Below are positions 19,152 through 25,329 of a DNA stretch of 64,000 nt, piece by piece; the stretch's first letter is position 1, and each line of letters begins with the position of its first letter. The translations under genes and the position numbers were made by a program. The stretch is from Bacteroidota bacterium (GTDB taxonomy: Bacteria > Bacteroidota > Bacteroidia > Bacteroidales > Lentimicrobiaceae), in the NCBI GenBank assembly GCA_023417935.1, contig JAEZDY010000010.1, positions 68,537-132,536 of the forward strand. The letters are read 5' to 3'. The notes under the pieces were generated by a model. It did no database searches. It saw nothing but the letters and a program-made list of their open reading frames with translations, and was not told the DNA's origin.

Positions 19152-19241
19152 TGTTTCTTATTTTAGGAACCCTGAAGGGTAATGTATCTAAGATGTTATT
19201 TTATCTAACTCTATCAAATATAATCAAAATATTTGACATTA

Positions 19242-20981
19242 TTAAGCTTTCAGTAAAACTTTTTGTCTAATTATTGTATACCCTGCAATATTTTTACCCT
19301 CTATAGTTTTGACTGTTTGTTTAACTTCAAAGTATTGTTGAATATCACTTCCTTTAGCTGTTTTCTTAATACCTAAGTCACCATACACTTTTGAAAATAT
19401 ATCCTTCAATCTACTTGCTGCAATAAAGGTTCCTGAAGAAAGATTGTAGGTCATGAGTTGTTTTAGAATCTTATTGGTAACTGTTCTGTCACTCTTAGCT
19501 ATTAGCAACCTTTTAATGTTGGTCTGTATATATCCTTGTTTCTCAATTCCATCAAATCCAAGAACTTCAATAGCTTCTTTTAGGAAAGGATACTTCTTGT
19601 AACTCCAGGTCTTATAAGATTCCTGTTCATCAGATTTAAACACACTGCTATCAATCTCTTTAAGCTTTAATACCACATCTTTAAAGTTGGTTTCATCTTC
19701 TTCTTTAAGCACTTCTTCAAGTCTATTACTAATCAGATTCTGCACTTTAATATTGTATTTCTCATATTCGTTATTCAAGGTATATCTTAACCGGTAAAGC
19801 TGTTTAGTCACCTTGAAATTATACAGGTCAATCTTTACCAAATTAGCATCAAAGAAATAACTATCATTATCAATATTCACGTAACTATCATTTAGTTTGT
19901 CAATATCTAAAGCATTCTTAATTCTTGAACTAGTCAGGTTTATTTCACTAACAAGCTCTTTAGCTTCAGTGATGTTACTCATGCATGTTTCCTTGTATTC
20001 ATCATAACTAACATTCACATCATACTTAGTAGTATGGTATATATGATGTATCAATCCTGCATACTTTGAATTCCTAATCCTACCGGCAATCTGTTGAAAT
20101 GAAGTTGCAATATCAATTAGGGTATGAGCTTTCTTATTGTCACTAACTATGTAAATCTTACCATCAGAATCATATATGTCACAACCTTCAAAAACCGTTG
20201 AAGTCAACAGGTTTATCTTTTTTGGTTTATCAGTGGTTAACCCTCTTTTTATAGGAATATTAGCTTTATTGTAGTTGCTATAAATTACCCTTGTGTTATC
20301 TTGTGTAAGGTTACATGTCTTAATTAGTGATTGAATAAACTCAATTGAATTAACAAAGATGTAAGCATTACCTTCTATTTCACCAGTAAGGAATCTGTTG
20401 ATTAATGCAACCACTGTTGAAGTAACATCACTGTTACACTTAACTGAATTCACCTTTACTTCAGCAACATCTTTCCAATCTGCAACCACTATTGGAATAT
20501 CCTTTAATTCTTCTAACACAAAGTCTTCTTCAAGTATGGTTGCTGTCATAAAGGTATAATTGGCAAACTTTTTATAATGCTCCAACACACCCCTTATTGC
20601 TCCCTTCCTAAAGGAATACTGAGTAAATAGCAGGTGTAATTCATCAACAAGAATATTGTAATCTGAAGGGTTAATCTTACCCATCAACTTATTCAGTGAG
20701 TCATAGGTAACAATTATCTTCTTAACAGGAATTGTTGAATCTGATAGGTAATTCTTAATCTGTTTATCTGTAGTAGTTCCGGATACTCCTAGAACGTTTG
20801 TATGCTGCTTAGTCTTATTCTCAACTAAACTGACAAAGGGAACAGCTATTACATAATTTGTGTTGTTTGTCAGTGCAATGGTGGTTCCACCACAACCAAC
20901 TTTACCTTTATCAAATAAGCAGTTTAAAGGTAACTGGTCAATCTGGTCACTTAAAAAAGTGCAACCTGCATTAATTGTCAT
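19242..20981 (-). CDS. Superfamily 2-type helicase, no TAG codons
   Basis: The 579-residue protein has an N-terminal nucleotide-binding-like motif GKVGCGGTT (residues about 26-34), in which the usual lysine before Thr is replaced by Gly, a DEAH-like box VDELHLLF (about 110-117), a motif III-like FMTATILEED, and C-terminal helicase motifs such as LLTSTVFEGCDIYDSD and ATSFQQIAGRIRNS (motif VI with QxxGRxR). This is the pattern of SF2 helicases found in Bacteroidota phage replication modules. It has no in-frame TAG over 579 codons and stops with TAA, in sharp contrast to the adjoining nuclease-like gene. It is probably expressed early, before amber decoding. Confidence 0.85.
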   Translation of the reverse strand: MTINAGCTFLSDQIDQLPLNCLFDKGKVGCGGTTIALTNNTNYVIAVPFVSLVENKTKQHTNVLGVSGTTTDKQIKNYLSDSTIPVKKIIVTYDSLNKLMGKINPSDYNILVDELHLLFTQYSFRKGAIRGVLEHYKKFANYTFMTATILEEDFVLEELKDIPIVVADWKDVAEVKVNSVKCNSDVTSTVVALINRFLTGEIEGNAYIFVNSIEFIQSLIKTCNLTQDNTRVIYSNYNKANIPIKRGLTTDKPKKINLLTSTVFEGCDIYDSDGKIYIVSDNKKAHTLIDIATSFQQIAGRIRNSKYAGLIHHIYHTTKYDVNVSYDEYKETCMSNITEAKELVSEINLTSSRIKNALDIDKLNDSYVNIDNDSYFFDANLVKIDLYNFKVTKQLYRLRYTLNNEYEKYNIKVQNLISNRLEEVLKEEDETNFKDVVLKLKEIDSSVFKSDEQESYKTWSYKKYPFLKEAIEVLGFDGIEKQGYIQTNIKRLLIAKSDRTVTNKILKQLMTYNLSSGTFIAASRLKDIFSKVYGDLGIKKTAKGSDIQQYFEVKQTVKTIEGKNIAGYTIIRQKVLLKA

Positions 20982-21158
20982 TCGTGTCTATTTCATTATT
21001 TTTAAGGGTTTTAGTGAGTATCTATAATTTTTGATTGTCCTATATTTTTTTATCTCTTAGCACCCTGAATTAAAAAATATAGGGAACAGGTTGTAGAAAA
21101 AGGGTCATTAACCCTTAGTCTATTTGTCAATCTCTCAAATCTAATGTATTGTAATTAT

Positions 21159-21338
21159 TTAAACCTTGTGTAGTGTGGATTCAATCATGACCCTTTGTTC
21201 TTCTATCAGTTCCCGGTAATGATTTATCTACTGGTCTAATTCATCTATTTTGGTAGTAATTTCTTCAGCTCTTAACCTGTACTCCTTTTGAAATTCCAGT
21301 AAAAGCTTCTATATTCTTGCTGTAGGTGTGTTTTCCAT
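21159..21338 (-). CDS. Small coiled-coil protein, recoded
   Basis: The 59-residue protein MENTPTARIQKLLLEFQKEY contains two in-frame TAG codons (ARI-Q-KLL, LDQ-Q-INH) and is one long amphipathic helix. It has a good ribosome-binding site (AGAAAGG) about 10 bases upstream. A TATATTTGATAGAAAGG string before it looks like a hybrid of the host -7 box and the phage late motif. It ends with TAA. No family is recognised. It is too short and too interrupted to be seen with the standard code. Confidence 0.65.
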
Positions 21339-21415
21339 TTCTTGAACCTTTCTATCAAATATAATAAAACTTTTTGATATGTAGGGTCAAAACAGGTGAT
21401 TTTTTGAAAAATTTT

Positions 21416-21547
21416 CTAAATTAAATTGAAGTGGTGAAGTACGACCTGAGCAGCCAAAATAATAAATCCGGCAAGTAGTGTTAGAAAGAAGGTATTCCAC
21501 CTTTCTTTCCTTACTTCTAATCTCCTTATGTATTCTTTCTTACTCAA
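21416..21547 (-). CDS. Possible 43-residue membrane peptide
   Basis: A TTG start at 21545-21547, preceded by AAAAAAGGTG and a GTATTTA motif, opens a 43-codon frame: a basic N-terminus (SKKEYIRRLEVRKERW) and one membrane segment (NTFFLTLLAGFIILAAQVVL). The frame ends at TAG; if that TAG is glutamine it would run on across the next gene start, so its true end is ambiguous. Size and topology fit a small phage membrane protein. Non-ATG start and short length keep confidence low. Confidence 0.4.
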   Translation of the reverse strand: MSKKEYIRRLEVRKERWNTFFLTLLAGFIILAAQVVLHHFNLI

Positions 21548-21565
21548 TGGTCTTCACCTTTTTTA

Positions 21566-21573
21566 GTAAATAC
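21566..21573 (-). promoter_or_regulatory. Late promoter-like motif GTATTTAC
   Basis: Minus-strand GTATTTAC, about 19 bases upstream of the TTG-started membrane peptide gene at 21547. Confidence 0.5.
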
Positions 21574-22091
21574 TATTTACTTTAAAATTATGATATGGTG
21601 AAAACCCCTTACAAATGTCCGACCTTTAAAAATACGTGTCAAGCAATTTGGCAAAAAGTTTTCTATCATAATCAAAAAGTTATCTACAATGATTTATAGT
21701 CTTGAACTGAATAAAAGTTTTCATCACTTTAAAAATATATTATACGGCAAATCAATTTAATGGTTACAATTTCTCTTAATTATGCTGCAAAGTTACTCAT
21801 ATACAGGATGTTAGTCTATAATTTCAGCGTCACTATTCAACATATACTAATTCATATAATGTGATACATCTTAACCTTGATTGTCATCTTTACTATGATG
21901 TGTTGCTAAATTACTATCAGTGTTTTCTTAAGTAGTGCAAATTGTACACAAATGAGTGCAGAATTTGCACGTTCTTGTGTAAATTGTCCAATTTAGGGTT
22001 ACAATATCTCTCTATTATCTTCATTTGTCAAGTTTTTGTACCGTAGTGTCAGTAATAATATCCGTAGTGTTAGTGCCTTATACGTATCCTT

Positions 22092-22123
22092 TTAAAATTT
22101 TATTGCAAAATGCTCTGCAATAA
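22092..22123 (-). terminator. Stem-loop after the lysis cassette
   Basis: On the minus strand TTATTGCA and TGCAATAA pair around an 8-base loop and are followed by AAATTTT. It lies 40 bases after the stop of the holin-like gene and is the first terminator-like structure after the lysis operon. Confidence 0.55.
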
Positions 22124-22165
22124 TAAGGCAAGTTTAGATGTCATACAATGACATATAAATTCTTT

Positions 22166-22411
22166 TTAAGACTACATTCTTTCTTCACCCTTCACTTTAC
22201 CCCAAATAAATGAAAGTGATAAACCGGCTAATGAACCAATGAACTAGGAAAGTCCTAACCAGTCAATAAGTAATCCATTTACTAGGGAATAAACCACATA
22301 AAAGCACCCTGTTAATATTGCAATCTACACTATCAATGTTCCTATTACCATCACAAAGGATTTAGAAGAAACACCTGTATTATTAGTTATAAGCTGTTTA
22401 AAGAAGTTCAT
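22166..22411 (-). CDS. Holin-like small membrane protein, recoded
   Basis: The 81-residue protein has two membrane segments: about residues 18-45 (SFVMVIGTLIVQIAILTG and onward) and 48-70 (LGLSQFIGSLAGLSLSFIWG), with a short charged C-terminus. Three in-frame TAG codons (IV-Q-IA, LS-Q-FI and M-Q-S at the end) are needed. It is the last gene of a four-gene chain whose starts and stops overlap as ATGA. Size, topology and position after a peptidoglycan-related gene suggest a holin. Stop is TAA. Confidence 0.75.
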
Positions 22412-22791
22412 TGTATTGTGATTGTTATGTCTTTTACCGGGGAAAGTATCTTCATTAATGCTTCAAATGTTGCTTTACTTTCTGTAATCATGCCTTTACT
22501 GGTGTTCTTTCCTACAAGAATGCAACCTGAAGTATCTTCCTTTGTGTTCCCTGAATGAATCCGGATACCTTCAAAGTTTGGAACATCTAAAAGCAATGGC
22601 ATCAATTTTTTAAATCTATAAGACATGTTGATGATGACTTTATAGGTTCCTTCAGGTATTGCAGTTTGATGTTTAATCTTTTCAGGTCTAACCTAGTCTT
22701 CAAGTGTATCACACACATATACACCATCTACATACAGTTTACCAATGGTGTAATCATCACCTTTATAGATTCTCTTTAACAGTAATTTCAT
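22408..22791 (-). CDS. DUF5675-family protein of lysis cassette, recoded
   Basis: The 127-residue protein begins MKLLLKRIYKGDDYTIGKLY and carries the family's conserved pattern: CDTLED, TAIPEGTYKVIIN, MPLLLDVPNFEGIRIHSGN, DTSGCILVG. One in-frame TAG sits in TLED-Q-VRP. The GIRIHSGN and GCILVG elements place a His and a Cys as in L,D-transpeptidase-like folds; the family is common beside holins in Bacteroidota phages and may act on peptidoglycan. With TAG as stop only an internal ATG product lacking the first strand would be made. Overlaps both neighbours as ATGA. Confidence 0.85.
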
Positions 22792-23342
22792 TTCTTAAAT
22801 CGGATTTTAAAGCTTACTCCAACACCACCGGTTCCCGTTAAAGGGTCATACATCACTTGATATAAATGTTCTTGTTTACTAAGGAAAGAAACAGTAGGAT
22901 TGATTGACACATGGTTCAAATCTGACTGCATTACTGCACCTATAAACAACTTATTTCTTACCGGTGAAGTCTTTGTTTCTCTAATTGTTTGTGTGGTTGT
23001 AAACGTCTTAAAATCACCTGTAAAGGTGTATCCTTTCAACCTGTTCATCTGTAAAGAATCTGTTAATGTTACTTGACCAAATTTACCTAAGTTTAAGTGT
23101 CTGTTATAGATTTTCAAATTTGTGTAATCCTGAATCTAAGCTACAGTGTCTTTAATGGTGATTGTGTCTGTGAGAATCACTTTAACAGGGTAAGGAACAG
23201 GATAAGCTTTAGTAATGGTTACAGTGTCAGTTTTAACATATGTAACAGTATCATATGTTGTTGTACTGCCTATTTCCCGTCTTGAATCGGATATTAACAG
23301 CAACAAAAACTACACAATTATAAAGGCTATCAGATACTTCAT
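22788..23342 (-). CDS. Spanin-like or envelope-spanning phage protein, recoded
   Basis: The 184-residue protein starts with a signal/membrane segment MKYLIAFIIVQFLLLLISD, then an extended threonine- and valine-rich stretch (DTVTYVKTDTVTITKAYPVP, DTITIKDTVAQIQ) and a beta-rich C-terminal domain ending SFKIRFKK, reminiscent of small outer-membrane beta-barrel proteins. Two in-frame TAG codons lie at residue 11 (IIV-Q-FLL) and near residue 68 (VA-Q-IQD). It sits inside the lysis cassette, overlapping both neighbours as ATGA, so a role linking inner and outer membrane at lysis is likely but inferred. Confidence 0.78.
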
Positions 23343-23602
23343 TTAGGTTGATTACTTTCTATTCTTTCTAATCTGTCATCTATACGGTCAAGTCTTTGAA
23401 TTAGCATATCAAAAGTCTTACTATCAACTTTGGTCTGTTCTATTGAATTAATCTTCAATTCAATATGGTCTAACTTAGTTTCAGTTCTACCACTTGAATA
23501 CTTGTACTATCCAAATGATATTACACCTGCTACAAGTACCGGTAAAAGAACAGATATTACCCATATGGGTATTCTTACTACTTTGTCTTTTTCTATTGTC
23601 AT
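23339..23602 (-). CDS. Small membrane/coiled-coil protein heading lysis cassette
   Basis: The 87-residue protein has one membrane segment near the N-terminus (IPIWVISVLLPVLVAGVISF) and a coiled-coil C-terminal half (LDHIELKINSIEQTKVDSK, RLDRIDDRLERIESN), the layout of an i-spanin or hemolysin XhlA-like lysis accessory protein. One in-frame TAG immediately follows the membrane segment (SFG-Q-YKYS). It starts 20 bases after a GTATTTAT motif with AAAAGGA as ribosome-binding site. The TGA stop overlaps the next ATG. Confidence 0.8.
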
Positions 23603-23621
23603 TCCTTTTACTTATTTAACT

Positions 23622-23629
23622 ATAAATAC
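23622..23629 (-). promoter_or_regulatory. Late promoter-like motif GTATTTAT for lysis cassette
   Basis: Minus-strand GTATTTAT lies 20 bases upstream of the first lysis gene start at 23602. Confidence 0.6.
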
Positions 23630-23661
23630 ACATTATACTATATTACTTTCAAAAAACTTGA

Positions 23662-23669
23662 TATATTTG
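23662..23669 (+). promoter_or_regulatory. Host-type -7 box TATATTTG
   Basis: TATATTTG matches the Bacteroidota TAnnTTTG -7 element and lies 20 bases before the start of the plus-strand gene at 23690. No clear TTTG -33 box is present at the expected distance. Confidence 0.4.
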
Positions 23670-23689
23670 ATACACCAAAAACAAGAAAT

Positions 23690-23896
23690 ATGATTTCCAA
23701 AAGGTTTAAGAACTTAAAGAAGGGTCATAAAAGACTTTTAATCAGTTTAGGTATAGTTATACCTTTAATAACAGTAGTCCTTTTTGAGAAAGATGTTGTA
23801 GTTGAATTAGTTCTACCATTATTATTTATAACATATTGGATATTAGTTGAAGTAATATTGTGGATTAGAGAAGGCTATATAACTTCAGAAAATTAA
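23690..23896 (+). CDS. Small two-segment membrane protein
   Basis: The 68-residue protein has a basic N-terminus (MISKRFKNLKKGHKRL) and two membrane segments (ISLGIVIPLITVVLF and ELVLPLLFITYWILVEVIL). It is the only plausible plus-strand gene of the prophage, convergent with the integrase and divergent from the lysis cassette. It has no TAG codon and ends TAA, then a shared terminator. A host-type -7 box precedes it, suggesting expression in the lysogen. The function is unknown; superinfection exclusion is a guess. Confidence 0.65.
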   Translation: MISKRFKNLKKGHKRLLISLGIVIPLITVVLFEKDVVVELVLPLLFITYWILVEVILWIREGYITSEN

Positions 23897-23919
23897 AAAG
23901 GGGTTATTAACCCCTTTTT
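23895..23919. terminator. Bidirectional intrinsic terminator
   Basis: AAAAAGGGGTTA and TAACCCCTTTTT form a nearly perfect palindrome between the convergent small membrane protein gene and the integrase; it ends in T runs in both directions. Confidence 0.9.
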
Positions 23920-25080
23920 CTACTTTATCTCAGCAAATACCGCTATCTTCTTCATATCTTCTGCTTTCTTCTTTTCATCTATCCTAAAATATCTTTTCAT
24001 TATTTCATAAGATTCTTGACCAGTCCAAGAAAGAATAGTTGGTATATCTATACCTGCATTAATACAATTAGTAATGAAAGTATCTCTTCCATCGTGACTT
24101 GTGTAAATATCTGATAGTTCACAAGCCTTACATAATTCTTGAAGGCTCTTATTATACTTCTGATTGGAGATTTTTAGTAATCGCATATCATAATTATACT
24201 TCTTCAGAATTGATTCACTAAGCGGATTCAGGTTAATATAGACAGTATTGTTTTTCTTGTGTATGGTTTTACTAGGGTTTATCTTAATACAGTCTGCAAC
24301 TATATTGGAAGGTTTAACAGTGAATGCATCACCATATCTTAACCCTGTAGAAATTTGAAATAAGAACCTATCTCTAGTTTTCTCTAAAGAAACAGAATCA
24401 AGGTTACTAGTAGACAACTTAAGATAATCTTCAGATGTGACAGGGTGCGGGTCATTTATACTCTTTTCTCCTTTTTTCCATCCTTTTTCCTTGAATGAAT
24501 CATTCATTTCTAAATGAAGTTCCGACCTTCTACTATACCAGTGATTCATAAATGTTCTCAAAATAGCAAAAGTCTTTTCAATTGTCCCTGAACTATATTT
24601 TTGTTTGTATAACCATACATTAAAGCTATCACTAAAGGTGTGGTTGATATCCTTGAAGTATAACTTTTTTCCCACACAACTTTCATAACCTTTTAGTCTA
24701 TTCTGACAGGTTTTAAACTCTTTTACTGTTCCATTTGGTGAACCACTTGCCTTCCTTAACTCAATGTATTCATCAAAAAATTCATCAATACCTTTCGGTG
24801 ATTGTTTGACCAGTGTTTTACTATCGGTTGAAATTAGCTTCAGAAATGCTTCTGTGATTATTTGATTTTTTGATACAGAGTCTTCATCACCTTTAAGAAC
24901 TTCTTCTTTCTTTTTACTCCAATGAATAGGTTTAACTCTAATACCTGTTGCAATACGTTTGTATACCTTCTTTAAGTTAGAATCATAACTTAACTGCTCA
25001 ATGTAAATCATAGCAGTACCATTTTTGTCTACTTGGTTAGGAATAATCATTTTCCTTACCTTTGCATCTGAAGTTGTCAT
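23920..25080 (-). CDS. Tyrosine recombinase (phage integrase), TAG stop
   Basis: The 386-residue protein has the Bacteroidota tyrosine recombinase layout: N-terminal arm-binding part (GTAMIYIEQLSYDSNLKKVY), SAM-like core-binding region (about 110-200), and catalytic domain with STGLRYGDAF (first Arg), the HxxR motif HDGRDTF, SWTGQES in the second His/Trp region and the nucleophile Tyr in MKRYFRID. No internal TAG occurs in 386 codons, and the frame ends at TAG (23920-23922), so in this gene TAG means stop. If suppressed the protein would gain nine residues to a TAA within the terminator. The gene adjoins the tRNA fragment at the prophage edge and catalyses integration and excision. Confidence 0.95.
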   Translation of the reverse strand: MTTSDAKVRKMIIPNQVDKNGTAMIYIEQLSYDSNLKKVYKRIATGIRVKPIHWSKKKEEVLKGDEDSVSKNQIITEAFLKLISTDSKTLVKQSPKGIDEFFDEYIELRKASGSPNGTVKEFKTCQNRLKGYESCVGKKLYFKDINHTFSDSFNVWLYKQKYSSGTIEKTFAILRTFMNHWYSRRSELHLEMNDSFKEKGWKKGEKSINDPHPVTSEDYLKLSTSNLDSVSLEKTRDRFLFQISTGLRYGDAFTVKPSNIVADCIKINPSKTIHKKNNTVYINLNPLSESILKKYNYDMRLLKISNQKYNKSLQELCKACELSDIYTSHDGRDTFITNCINAGIDIPTILSWTGQESYEIMKRYFRIDEKKKAEDMKKIAVFAEIK

Positions 25081-25105
25081 ATTGAAGTAGTTGATTAATA
25101 TGCAT

Positions 25106-25137
25106 CAAAGATATAGAATCTAGTAGAAAAAGTCAAG
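25106..25137 (-). promoter_or_regulatory. Bacteroidota-type promoter for integrase
   Basis: On the minus strand CTTG (25134-25137) and TATCTTTG (25106-25113) are separated by 20 bases and lie 26 bases upstream of the integrase ATG. The -7 box matches TAnnTTTG; the -33 box has one mismatch. Confidence 0.5.
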
Positions 25138-25179
25138 GAAAAAGTGATAGTAGTAGAATTAAAATGTATTATTATAGGG

Positions 25180-25214
25180 TATTTCGCCGGAGGTTCGAAT
25201 CCTCTCATCCCGAC
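25180..25214 (+). repeat. Displaced tRNA 3' end, right attachment site
   Basis: A complete T-arm (GGAGG-TTCGAAT-CCTCT) followed by an acceptor 3' strand CATCCCG and discriminator A is present without the D-arm, anticodon arm or 5' acceptor strand. This is the usual scar of phage integration into the 3' end of a tRNA gene. The matching 5' acceptor strand would be CGGGATG, as in many tRNA-Pro genes, so the target is likely tRNA-Pro, by inference. The exact core length cannot be set without the other end. Confidence 0.75.
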
Positions 25215-25220
25215 AATTGC

Positions 25221-25246
25221 AGGGGTAGGTTTGAAGCCTGCCCCTT
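25221..25246 (+). terminator. Stem-loop terminator after tRNA remnant
   Basis: AGGGGTAGG and CCTGCCCCT pair (one T-G wobble) around a short loop and are followed by TTTAT. It was probably the terminator of the original host tRNA gene. Confidence 0.6.
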
Positions 25247-25256
25247 TATAGTTAAT

Positions 25257-25329
25257 GCCACTTTAGCTCAGTCGGTAGAGCAGCGCATTCGTAATGCGCG
25301 GGTCGGGGGTTCGAGTCCCCTGAGTGGCT
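25257..25329 (+). tRNA. tRNA-Thr (anticodon CGT)
   Basis: A 73-base cloverleaf: acceptor GCCACTT with GAGTGGC, D-arm GCTCAGTCGGTAGAGC, anticodon stem GCGCA / TGCGC with loop TTCGTAA (anticodon CGT), T-arm GGGGG-TTCGAGT-CCCCT, discriminator T. CCA is not encoded. Its end touches the stop codon of the convergent terC gene by one base. Confidence 0.96.

Larger units (their letters stand above)
21548..22165. other. Non-coding control region between lysis and replication modules
   Basis: No credible gene is visible in about 620 bases on either strand, even with TAG as sense. It holds a 9-bp inverted repeat GTGCAAATT (21935-21943) / AATTTGCAC (21962-21970) inside a partial direct repeat (GTGCAAATTGTACA and GTGTAAATTGTCCA), a direct repeat of CCGTAGTGT with AGT (about 22040-22075), the inverted repeat 22100-22123, and the palindrome ATGTCAT-ACA-ATGACAT (22138-22154). 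These could be operators, an origin or a small RNA locus. I looked for a tRNA here and did not find one. Confidence 0.5.
1..25213. mobile_element. Prophage with TAG-recoded late genes (left end outside window)
   Basis: A contiguous siphophage gene order can be read on the minus strand: lysis genes, helicase, terminase small and large subunits, portal, prohead protease, capsid, connectors, tail tube, frameshifted tail chaperone, tape measure, tail tip and fibres. The integrase lies beside a tRNA 3' fragment at the right end, and host housekeeping genes follow immediately. The DNA is visibly more AT-rich than the host part. Most late genes are intact only if TAG is read as a sense codon. The left end, the other att site and probably the repressor and any suppressor tRNA are outside the window. 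The long reading frames kept across many TAG codons argue against decay. Confidence 0.93.

Noticed and set aside
21690..21760. Minus-strand AGTTCAAGACT as a tRNA T-loop in the control region
   Set aside because: The loop does not fit the TTCRANY rule and no flanking stem or acceptor pairing exists.
1..24000. Region first looked like a decayed prophage full of pseudogenes
   Set aside because: The breaks are almost exclusively TAG, never TAA or TGA, apart from the expected chaperone frameshift. Frames on both sides of each TAG join into whole, recognisable proteins with tight gene overlaps, which decay would not produce.
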